Of a stretch of 64,000 nucleotides of DNA, positions 42,824 to 52,504 are shown in pieces (the first letter of the stretch is position 1; each line of letters starts with the position of its first letter). The notes below the pieces were generated by a model, which saw nothing but the letters and a program-made list of their open reading frames with translations, searched no databases and was not told the DNA's origin. This DNA comes from Hyphomicrobium nitrativorans NL23 (GTDB lineage Bacteria; Pseudomonadota; Alphaproteobacteria; Rhizobiales; Hyphomicrobiaceae). The stretch is from positions 2,421,821 to 2,485,820 of the forward strand of contig NC_022997.1 of the NCBI RefSeq assembly GCF_000503895.1, given 5' to 3'. A program made the translations under genes and the position numbers.

Positions 42824-44329
42824 GTGAGGGCGCGCTTGAAACGGAAAATTGCGGTCATTCTCGCAGCAGACATTGCCGGCTATAGCCGGCTGATCGCCGA
42901 GGACGAAGAAGAGACGCTGAGGCGCTTCGAAACCTATCGCACGGTCTTCGCGGAGTTCGTGGAGCGGGGCGGCGGGCGAATTTTCAACACGGCAGGCGAC
43001 GCGATCCTGGCCGAATTCGAAAGCGCGGTCGAAGCGGTCCGTGCCGCTGTCGATGTTCAGGAGAGCCTCCGCGCGCGCAACCTCGCCTACCCGCCCAGCC
43101 GGCACATGAATTTCCGCATCGGGATCACCATCGGCGATGTCGTCGAGCGGGAAAACGGCGACCTTCTTGGCGATGGCGTCAATGTCGCCGCGCGCCTGGA
43201 ATCGGTCGCGCCACCCGGCGGCGTCTGTATCTCGCGTTCCGTGCACGAAGCGGTCGCAAGCAAGATGGATCTCACGTTCGCCGACGCCGGCCCGCAAACC
43301 TTGAAGAACATTCCGGAGCGGATCCACGCCTACACGCTCGCCCTCGACGAGCCGCCGTCCGCCCATGGCCAAGGCGACGATGCGGACGGCGAGATAACGC
43401 CCGCAAGCTCCGCCCGCGCTCCAGCCGATCGCAATTCCCGTTTGGTCACGGCTGGTCTCGCCGTTCTCGGCCTCGCGGTCGTCGGAGCCTATGCCTACGA
43501 ATATACGCCCCGCTCCGTCCTTGAGGGCGTCGGGCTCGTCGCGACCGAGCCCGAGGCAAACGAAGGTCCTTCACCGGCGACCACCCAAGTCGCGGCAGCA
43601 GAGGAACCCGAACCGGACACGCCCACAGAACCGGCCACTCCGTCCCCTGCGCCCGCCAGGACGGAAGAACAGGCCACTTCGATCGAGCGCAACGTGGAGG
43701 ACGCCATCGCGACCCTCGACGGGAACGCTGGGCCGACGAGAACGCCGCCCACTCCGCTCGCCTCCCGCTATGTCCTGACCCGGCAGTGGAAGGACTGCCA
43801 GGAGAGCACCGACGCAGATGTGGCGCTCAACGCCTGCAAGGGGCTGATCGACACGGCAGGATTCACTCCCGACGATCAGGCCATCATCCATTACAAGTAT
43901 GCCCGCGCGTTGCGCGACAAGGGAGAGCCGGCCCAGGCCATCGAGCACTATAGGCGCTCGATTGAGCTGAAACCGGCAGCCGACACCTATCAGCACCGCG
44001 CCATCGCGCACTACGATCAGGGCGACTATCTCGAAGCCGTCGCCGATTTCGACGAAGCGCTCAAGCTCAAGCCTCAATCCGCCGAAGCGCTCAACAACCG
44101 CGCCTGGACGTATTACAAAGCCGGCGACGCGGACCGCGCATTGGAGGACGCCAACCGTGCCATCCAGTTCGACGGCTCGAAAGCCTATATCTGGGACACG
44201 CGCGCCCATATCCTCGAAGAGCTCGGCAAAACGCCGGAAGCGATCCGCGACTATCGCAAGGCGCTCCAGCTCGATGCAGGCTACACCAGCAGCAGGGACG
44301 GTCTGCGCAGGCTCGGCGCGCCGCCATAG
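42824..44329 (+). CDS. Class III adenylate cyclase with membrane helix and TPR repeats
   Basis: 501 residues. N-terminal cyclase homology domain (about 1-175): KIAVILAADIAGYSRLIAED with metal-binding Asp16, GGRIFNTAGDAILAEFESAV with Asp59, IGITIGDVVERENGDLLGDG and NVAARLESVAPPGGVCISRS. A single membrane helix follows (LVTAGLAVLGLAVVGAYAYE, near 205-225), then a Pro/Thr-rich linker and about four TPR repeats (YAGD-like ALRDKGEPAQAIEHYRRSIE; AIAHYDQGDYLEAVADFDEA; AWTYYKAGDADRALEDANRA). The cyclase faces the cytoplasm and the TPRs the periplasm. Such fusions are common in Hyphomicrobiales. The start is GTG at 42824 with a modest ribosome-binding site. Confidence 0.9.
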   Translation: MRARLKRKIAVILAADIAGYSRLIAEDEEETLRRFETYRTVFAEFVERGGGRIFNTAGDAILAEFESAVEAVRAAVDVQESLRARNLAYPPSRHMNFRIGITIGDVVERENGDLLGDGVNVAARLESVAPPGGVCISRSVHEAVASKMDLTFADAGPQTLKNIPERIHAYTLALDEPPSAHGQGDDADGEITPASSARAPADRNSRLVTAGLAVLGLAVVGAYAYEYTPRSVLEGVGLVATEPEANEGPSPATTQVAAAEEPEPDTPTEPATPSPAPARTEEQATSIERNVEDAIATLDGNAGPTRTPPTPLASRYVLTRQWKDCQESTDADVALNACKGLIDTAGFTPDDQAIIHYKYARALRDKGEPAQAIEHYRRSIELKPAADTYQHRAIAHYDQGDYLEAVADFDEALKLKPQSAEALNNRAWTYYKAGDADRALEDANRAIQFDGSKAYIWDTRAHILEELGKTPEAIRDYRKALQLDAGYTSSRDGLRRLGAPP

Positions 44330-44371
44330 GCATCGGCGCGCGGCATCGGGCCAAGACGAGAGCCGAGACCA

Positions 44372-44403
44372 AAAAAGGCGCGCCGTTGCGGACGCGCCTT
44401 TTT
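44372..44403 (+). terminator. Terminator of the cyclase gene
   Basis: AAAAAGGCGCG (44372-44382) pairs with CGCGCCTTTTT (44393-44403), an 11-bp stem with an inner CCG/CGG, and a U-tract at its 3' end. It starts 42 nt after the stop. Confidence 0.88.
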
Positions 44404-44431
44404 CAATTTCATAGTCTTATCAGAACGCTCT

Positions 44432-44623
44432 AGAGCATGTTCATACCAGATGGACTCGCTTTTCCCCCTCCCCGTCATGGCGGAGCCATGCTCCGCATGG
44501 ACGTGGGGAGGGGTTAGGGGTGGGGGGAAGCCTGGCAGTAGACGGTCTGCGCCCCCCCCCTCCTGACCTCCCCCGCAAGGGGGGAGGAATGGCGTCGCGT
44601 TCGTTTGAAATGAACAGACTCTA
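44432..44623. repeat. ~190-bp repeat family B, copy 1
   Basis: Nearly identical to 52312-52500. Ends are imperfect inverted repeats (AGAGCATGTTCAT against ATGAACAGACTCT). Inside are GCGGAGC-CAT-GCTCCGC between CCCCTCCCC and GGGGAGGGG arms, then a second GACCTCCCCC/GGGGGGAGG hairpin. It lies between convergent genes, and its last bases form the stop codon of the caspase-like gene. Confidence 0.85.
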
Positions 44624-45664
44624 GAAGCCCATGCCCACACCGGCACCCAGGCCCGGCGGCGGGCCGCTGCGCCGCGCCTGTTTCGGCGGCCTCGTGCGGC
44701 TGGCGCTGCCCCTGTTCTTCCGCGGCGTCTGCGCCTTCTTGCTGCCTTGGCTCCTGCTTCCGGCGCCGTCGCCACGGTGCGTCGGCAAAAGCGGAGCCGC
44801 CATGCCCGGCGCCGACGGCATGAAATAATAGGCGTCCGTCAGCGCGCTCTCTTCCCACGGAACCTGACGGCCAGACGTATCGGCCACAACGTCGCGGCGC
44901 ACTTTCACCATCATCTGGTGGACGTCCACGCCCGGCGTGCCGAGATGACGGAGCAGCGCCTTGGTGAACGGACTGTTGCGGCCGCCGCCGTCGTCGGAAA
45001 CGTTATTCGGCTGCGTGGCGTACGCGCGGAAAATGCCCGACGCGCCGCTGGTCGGCGCCGCAGACACGTTAAGCTTCGTCATGCCCCGATGAAATGCGAG
45101 CGCCCGCACCTTCCGTGTCGCGCCGTCCTGCGCAACGATCTGCAATCCCAGTTCTTCCTGCGAGGGCGTGTTGCGGCAGGCATCCAGGAACACCATGCCG
45201 AGCTTGGCCTTCTGCAGCGGCTCGATCATCGTGGAGATGTTGACGAGGTGCGCATCCAGCGCCTCCCGGCTCTTCTCCTCGTTCTCGACCTGAATTTCAC
45301 CCGGCATATCGACAGGAATGAGAAAGTTCTCGCCCGAAAGCGAAATGCCGTGGCCTGCGTAGAAGAATAGCCCCACGTCGCCGGGCTTGAGCTGCTCCGA
45401 AAACGTTTCGAACGCCTCGTGCATCTGGTCGCGCGTGAGATCCGTGCCCAGCATCACGTCGAACGAGAGGTGACGAAGCTTCTCGGCGATGTCGTTGGCG
45501 TCGTTGACCGGGTTGGTCAGTTCCGCGACGTTCTGGTAGCCGGAATTCCCGATGATGAGGGCGAGCCTTCGCTGCGGCGCGGCGTCGGCCGGCGCAATCA
45601 TGGCCGCAACCGGCAACATCAAAGCCGCCGCAAGAAGGGAGAGGCATTGGGTGCTCAAACGCAT
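44621..45664 (-). CDS. Secreted caspase-like (peptidase C14) protein
   Basis: 347 residues: signal peptide (MRLSTQCLSLLAAALMLPVA and on to ADAA), then a caspase p20-like domain: RLALIIGNSGYQNVAELTNP, VNDANDIAEKLRHLSFDVML, catalytic His105 in LFFYAGHGISL and Cys163 in MVFLDACRNTP, then SGIFRAYATQPNNVSDDGGG. A ~75-residue basic, Gly/Pro/Arg-rich tail follows. It is probably periplasmic and may cleave after basic residues, as orthocaspases do; that is family knowledge. AAGGAGTG precedes the ATG. The stop codon lies within repeat B. It follows the OmpA-like gene by 80 nt on the same strand. Confidence 0.9.
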   Translation of the reverse strand: MRLSTQCLSLLAAALMLPVAAMIAPADAAPQRRLALIIGNSGYQNVAELTNPVNDANDIAEKLRHLSFDVMLGTDLTRDQMHEAFETFSEQLKPGDVGLFFYAGHGISLSGENFLIPVDMPGEIQVENEEKSREALDAHLVNISTMIEPLQKAKLGMVFLDACRNTPSQEELGLQIVAQDGATRKVRALAFHRGMTKLNVSAAPTSGASGIFRAYATQPNNVSDDGGGRNSPFTKALLRHLGTPGVDVHQMMVKVRRDVVADTSGRQVPWEESALTDAYYFMPSAPGMAAPLLPTHRGDGAGSRSQGSKKAQTPRKNRGSASRTRPPKQARRSGPPPGLGAGVGMGF

Positions 45665-45744
45665 GAGGCACACTCCTTTCGAGGCCACTTTCAAAGATCG
45701 GCCCTGAAGGAGCTGAACGCTCGTCCCGAGCCATCGCCGGCCGC

Positions 45745-46419
45745 CTACGGTTGAGCCGCCGACGCCGTCTTGCCGTCTGTCAGATTGACGATCTGCACGC
45801 GCCGGTTGACGCCCGACTTCGGCGCCGCAGGATCCTTAAGGCGCTCGAACCCGTAACCGACCACCGTGAAGTTGCTCTTCGACAGATTGAAATTGTCGCT
45901 CAGATAGTTCCGCACGGCATCGGCCCGGCGCTCGGACAGGCTCTGATTGTATTCGGAGCGCCCGGTCGCGTCGGTATGGCCGGCTACCATGATGGCGGCA
46001 TCCTTCAGCGTGTCGTCCTCCAGCGCCTTGCCCAGCGACTGAAGCGCGTCGCGCGAACGCGGGGAAATCTTGTCCGAGTTGAATCCGAAATAGATCACGA
46101 GATCCAGCATCGGCTTGTCGCTTGCCGCCTCGGCGAGCTGAGTACGCTCAGGCACGGACAGCGCGCGCGTTGCAGCCTTGGATCTCAAGTCGTCGATCAC
46201 TTGAGCCCGCTCGATCTCCGCTTGCGTCGGCTTCACGGAGAGCCCCCGCGTTTTGCGAGGCTTGAGCGCATCGATGATCTGCTGGACGGACGGAGCGCCC
46301 TCGGCACGCGCCGCGTTGGAAACAGCCGGGGCGATAAGCGCGAGGCCGAAAGCCGCCAGGCCGGAGCAGAGAAACGCAGAGCTGAAAAAGGCCCTCGACT
46401 TGAAAAAATGCGTCGGCAT
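45745..46419 (-). CDS. OmpA-like peptidoglycan-binding protein
   Basis: 224 residues: signal peptide (FFSSAFLCSGLAAFGLALIA), a spacer with IIDALKPRKTRGLSVKPTQA, the latter typical of an alphaproteobacterial OmpA subfamily, and a C-terminal OmpA domain: LDLVIYFGFNSDKISPRSRD, MVAGHTDATGRSEYNQSLSE and RRADAVRNYLSDNFNLSKSN, with the Asp and Arg that hold diaminopimelate (HTDATG, SERRA). It anchors to peptidoglycan in the periplasm. GGAGG lies 6 nt before the ATG at 46419. It is probably co-transcribed with the caspase-like gene 80 nt downstream. Confidence 0.92.
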   Translation of the reverse strand: MPTHFFKSRAFFSSAFLCSGLAAFGLALIAPAVSNAARAEGAPSVQQIIDALKPRKTRGLSVKPTQAEIERAQVIDDLRSKAATRALSVPERTQLAEAASDKPMLDLVIYFGFNSDKISPRSRDALQSLGKALEDDTLKDAAIMVAGHTDATGRSEYNQSLSERRADAVRNYLSDNFNLSKSNFTVVGYGFERLKDPAAPKSGVNRRVQIVNLTDGKTASAAQP

Positions 46420-46619
46420 CGGAACCTCCAGACTATCGGTCTAATGTACCCCAACGGACGAATTCTGGCCAGAGGGGGTGAGACGTGCGGGACCACCGGC
46501 AGGCGAAGCCATAGCCGCCCGGCCCGCACACGCTGATCCCTTATGAGCCACAGGGCCTTAGCCACGGTCTGTTCCCTTGGAAACAGGTCCCGCTCCAAAG
46601 GCGCCTAAAACAAGAAAAA

Positions 46620-46647
46620 GGGCGGACGCACCTTTGTGCATCCGCCC
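46620..46647 (-). terminator. Terminator of the outer-membrane protein gene
   Basis: GGGCGGACGCAC-CTTT-GTGCATCCGCCC, a 12-bp stem with one mismatch. On the minus strand it is followed by CTTTTTCTTG. It lies 34 nt after the stop at 46682. Confidence 0.85.
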
Positions 46648-46681
46648 GTTCTTAACCAAGCAATCCGGCCGTTCCGTCGCG

Positions 46682-47764
46682 TTACTGGAGCTTCACAGAA
46701 ACGCCGAGCCGCGCGCCGATGGTGCTCTCGTCGGCGGAGAATTCGGTGTAGGTGGAAGCACCGTACGTCAGGTTGCCCTGAACGTAATCCATACCGAGCT
46801 CAACGCGGCCGTAATCCTGCGCCTGCTCGAAGTCGGCCGTGAAGTCGCCCTTGATCTCGATGTCCTCGTCGACGACGCGCTTGTAGCCGCCGAGGATGTA
46901 GGGCCGCAGCACACCACCGCCATCGACTTCGAGGATCGTGAACAACGTACCTGTCAGCGACAGGCTCCAGGCTTCGGAGACGCCCTTGATGATGGCACCA
47001 TTCGGAAAAGCGCCGGGATTCTGGTTATCCGGGGCCCGGAAGCGGTCCGTGCTCACGTCGTAATGGCCAAGCGCGCCGCGCAGGTCGAACCGCCACGTGT
47101 CCGGAAGCTGGAACGTGTAGCCGACGACACTGTTGGTGAAATAACCGGACAGATCGTACTCGTAGTTCACGCCGCCGACACCGCGACCGTCAGCCTCTCC
47201 GCTCACGCCGATGATCATCGACAACGTGTAGAAGTTGCCCTGGCTCCACATGTAGCTGCCGCCGTAGAAGACGGAGTCGATATCGGTCTTGTGCCCGACG
47301 ACGCCCGCGGCGGGTGGGGCCGAATCCTGCGTCATCCAACCGTACCCGACGATCGCGTTGATGCGCACCTTGCCGCCGAAATACGTCCCGGGGAGATCGT
47401 AGTTGACGTTGCCGAGGACGGACCCTTCGTCGATATCATAGGCGAGCGTGTTGAAGCCGGAAACCTTGTCGCGCATCCCGTCGTGGCTCGTATGGCGCAG
47501 CCGCCCCGTCGGGCTCGCGAACCCGCCCGGCGCAAGGTTGAGCTGCTGCTGGACGAAGCCTTCGCCTATGGATTGGAGCTGCTGTCCGGTCGCGGCGGTA
47601 CCGCTGCCTGCTTCCTCGCAACCATAATAGTAGACCGGGAAGGGTGTTGCCGAAGGATCGAAACACGCCACCTGCGCCTGCGCCATACCGGGGGCCGCGA
47701 ACAGGCTGACCATCACGAGGGGCAAGCCCCCTGCCATCGACTTCAAGTATCGAGCATGCCGCAT
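46682..47764 (-). CDS. Outer-membrane beta-barrel protein, unknown function
   Basis: 360 residues with signal peptide (MAGGLPLVMVSLFAAPGMAQ and on). The mature part begins with two Cys (VACFDPS, YYYGCEEAG) and then shows alternating amphipathic strands typical of a barrel (GNVNYDLPGTYFGGKVRINA, GGSYMWSQGNFYTLSMIIGV, YDLSGYFTNSVVGYTFQLPD), ending STIGARLGVSVKLQ. It loosely resembles autotransporter barrels, but no passenger is present. Three ATGs compete at the start; 47764 is chosen as the nearest to the signal peptide. It is separated from the OmpA-like gene downstream by a strong terminator. Confidence 0.72.
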   Translation of the reverse strand: MRHARYLKSMAGGLPLVMVSLFAAPGMAQAQVACFDPSATPFPVYYYGCEEAGSGTAATGQQLQSIGEGFVQQQLNLAPGGFASPTGRLRHTSHDGMRDKVSGFNTLAYDIDEGSVLGNVNYDLPGTYFGGKVRINAIVGYGWMTQDSAPPAAGVVGHKTDIDSVFYGGSYMWSQGNFYTLSMIIGVSGEADGRGVGGVNYEYDLSGYFTNSVVGYTFQLPDTWRFDLRGALGHYDVSTDRFRAPDNQNPGAFPNGAIIKGVSEAWSLSLTGTLFTILEVDGGGVLRPYILGGYKRVVDEDIEIKGDFTADFEQAQDYGRVELGMDYVQGNLTYGASTYTEFSADESTIGARLGVSVKLQ

Positions 47765-48160
47765 AAGCCCCATCCCCAGAATCAATCATTCAACCAAAGG
47801 AAACCAATATCGTCAGTCCTCGGTTAATGTGATTCTGCCGTGCGGTGACGAATTACGGCCGTCACAAAACCTCATAAGCGGGCTTTCACGGACGGATGTG
47901 GCGCGACCGCAACTCCCCGATCGGAATGCCGGCCGCATGGAAAAATGGGGGTAGAGTGCGTCAGAAGCCCTGCGGCCTTATTCGGCATATTGGGGCCGCC
48001 CCCCTCCAGACGAGTGGCGCCACGGAGGGTGGGGTGAAATGGGGCCCCTGACGCTGCCTCAATCTAAGGTCTCGAAGCACGCCGCGCCACGGCCCGAAAT
48101 CCCCAGGCGTGATGCCCCAGAAGCGGCCAGCCCCTTGAGAATCGGGCTAGCACTGGTGCC
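47765..48160. other. Divergent region between the outer-membrane protein gene and recQ
   Basis: No gene is supported. It holds the promoters of both genes. I see no LexA box (GTTC-N7-GTTC or GAAC-N7-GAAC) here, so recQ is not obviously SOS-controlled. Confidence 0.5.
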
Positions 48161-50410
<2,250 letters not shown>

Positions 50411-50432
50411 CACCCGCGGCGCCGTCTCACCT

Positions 50433-50616
50433 CTCCCCAGTGGAAGGCTTTGCGGACATTACAGATGTATCTGGGCACCGGCCTTCGCCGGTGTGACGGA
50501 ATTTTGGGGTTTGGCGCCGATCCAATGAAGACCGTCATCCCGGCGTAAGCCGGGATCCAGACACACCTGCATATTTACGGCGGGCGAAGATCTACGCAAA
50601 GCCTTCCACTGGGGAG
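50433..50616. mobile_element. MITE-like element, 184 bp, perfect 22-bp terminal inverted repeats
   Basis: The left end 50433-50454 (CTCCCCAGTGGAAGGCTTTG and on) is exactly inverted at 50595-50616. Inside are two hairpins: CACCGGC-CTTC-GCCGGTG and ATCCCGGC-GTAA-GCCGGGAT. It carries no gene. It fills the recQ-prfC gap. It is a miniature inverted-repeat element or a composite REP-type palindrome; no transposase is in the window. Confidence 0.82.
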
Positions 50617-50693
50617 CGGGAAGGGGACCCTAAGGGTTACGCCCCCCGCAAACGGTGCTATACCCCCGCCAAACCGACATCCTGGACAGGATC

Positions 50694-52301
50694 ATGAGCA
50701 ACGAACCCTCGGCGGCCGCCACGGCCAGCCCGGCGAAAAGCCGTCTCGCCAACGAGATCGAGCGCCGCCGCACCTTCGCGATCATCTCGCACCCCGACGC
50801 GGGCAAAACCACGCTGACCGAAAAGCTGCTGCTGTTCGGCGGTGCGATCCAGCTTGCCGGCCAGGTCAAAGCCAAGAAGGACGGCCGCTCGACGCGCTCG
50901 GACTGGATGGCCATCGAAAAGTCGCGTGGCATTTCCGTCGCGACCTCCGTCATGACCTTCGAATACGACGGCGCCGTCTTCAACCTGCTCGACACGCCGG
51001 GCCACGAGGACTTCTCCGACGACACCTATCGCACGCTGACCGCCGTCGATAGCGCGATCATGGTGATCGACGCGGCACGCGGCATCGAAACGCGAACGCA
51101 GAAGCTGTTCGAGATCTGCCGTCTGCGCGATATCCCCATCGTCACCTTCATCAACAAGATGGACCGCGAAGCGCGCGATCCGCTCGACCTGCTCGACGAG
51201 ATCGAGAAGACGCTGGCTCTCGACACCGCGCCCATGGTCTGGCCGATCGGGCAGGGCCGCAGCTTCCGCGGCACCTACGACCTCTATCAACCGCGCGTGC
51301 GCCGCCTCGACGAGGACTACGACGGCCAACCCGTCTCCGGTCCCGACGATCCGCTGTTCGCCGAACTGCTCGAAGGCGACGCGCACACGCGCTGGCGCGA
51401 GGAGATCGATCTCGCCGCCGAAGCCTGCGGACGCTTCGATCTCGATGCCTTCCGCCACGGCACGCTCACGCCCGTGTTCTTCGGGTCCGCCTTGAAGAAC
51501 TTCGGCGTCCGCGACGTGCTCGACGCGCTCAAGACACACGCTCCGCCACCGCTCTCCCAGCGCGCCGCCACACGAGAAGTCGTCGCGACAGAGCCCGCCA
51601 TGACGGGCATCGTCTTCAAGATCCAGGCGAACATGGACCCGAACCATCGCGACCGCATCGCCTTCATGCGCGTCTGCTCGGGCAAGCTCACGCGCGGCAT
51701 GAAAGTCAAGCACGTGCGGTCGGGCAAGACGATGGCGCTCTCTGCGCCTCAGTTCTTCTTCGCGCAGGACCGCTCTCTCGCGGAAGAAGCCTTCGCGGGC
51801 GACGTCGTCGGTATTCCGAACCGCGGCGTGCTGCGCATCGGCGATGCGCTGACCGAAGGCGAGGACATCACCTTTCTCGGCATCCCGAGCTTTGCGCCCG
51901 AGATCCTGCGCCGCATCCGTCTGGAAGACGCCATCAAGGCCAAGAAGCTCAAGGACGCCGTCCGCGAAATGGCCGAGGAAGGCGTCGTGCAAGTGTTCAA
52001 CCCCGTGGACGGCACACAGCCCATCGTCGGCGTGATCGGCGCGCTTCAGCTCGATGTGCTCGCCGACCGCCTAAAGCACGAGTACGGCCTCGCGACCGAT
52101 TTCGATCCCGCGCCATGCGAAGCAGTTCGCTGGATCCGCTCCGACGACCCGGCAGCATTGAAGGCGTTCATTGCCGCCAATCGGTCGAGCGTGGCCACCG
52201 ATCTCGACGGCGACCACGTCTACATCCCGTCCTCGATCTTCACGCTGAATTACAATGCGGGGCGCAATCCCGAAATTCAGTTCCTGGAAATCAAGACCTG
52301 A
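50694..52301 (+). CDS. prfC: Peptide chain release factor 3
   Basis: 535 residues, standard RF3 length. RF3 is the GTPase that recycles RF1/RF2 after termination. Seen: RRTFAIISHPDAGKTTLTEK (G1), GISVATSVMTFEYDG (G2 region), LLDTPGHEDFSDDTYRTLTA (G3), TFINKMDREARDP (G4), GQGRSFRGTYDLYQPRVRRL typical of RF3, and domain II/III (ANMDPNHRDRIAFMRVCSGK, PQFFFAQDRSLAEEAFAGDV). The ATG at 50694 gives MSNEPSAAATASPAK before the G domain. It is monocistronic between the MITE-like element and repeat B. Confidence 0.97.
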   Translation: MSNEPSAAATASPAKSRLANEIERRRTFAIISHPDAGKTTLTEKLLLFGGAIQLAGQVKAKKDGRSTRSDWMAIEKSRGISVATSVMTFEYDGAVFNLLDTPGHEDFSDDTYRTLTAVDSAIMVIDAARGIETRTQKLFEICRLRDIPIVTFINKMDREARDPLDLLDEIEKTLALDTAPMVWPIGQGRSFRGTYDLYQPRVRRLDEDYDGQPVSGPDDPLFAELLEGDAHTRWREEIDLAAEACGRFDLDAFRHGTLTPVFFGSALKNFGVRDVLDALKTHAPPPLSQRAATREVVATEPAMTGIVFKIQANMDPNHRDRIAFMRVCSGKLTRGMKVKHVRSGKTMALSAPQFFFAQDRSLAEEAFAGDVVGIPNRGVLRIGDALTEGEDITFLGIPSFAPEILRRIRLEDAIKAKKLKDAVREMAEEGVVQVFNPVDGTQPIVGVIGALQLDVLADRLKHEYGLATDFDPAPCEAVRWIRSDDPAALKAFIAANRSSVATDLDGDHVYIPSSIFTLNYNAGRNPEIQFLEIKT

Positions 52302-52311
52302 TCCCGACGCC

Positions 52312-52500
52312 AGAGCATGTTCAGACCAGATGGGCTCGCGTTTTCCCCTCCCCGTCATGGCGGAGCCATGCTCCGCATGGACGTGGGGAGGAGTTAGGGA
52401 TGGGGGAAGCCCGGCAGCAGACGGTCTGCGATCCCCCCTCCTAACCTCCCCCACAAGGGGGAGGAATGGCGTCGCGTTCGTTTGAAATGAACAGACTCTA
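52312..52500. repeat. ~190-bp repeat family B, copy 2
   Basis: Begins AGAGCATGTTCAGACCAGAT and ends AACAGACTCTA. It differs from 44432-44623 by scattered substitutions and small length changes in the G/C runs. Like copy 1 it lies between convergent genes, here prfC and the membrane hydrolase, and may act as a two-way terminator. Confidence 0.85.
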
Positions 52501-52504
52501 ACGG

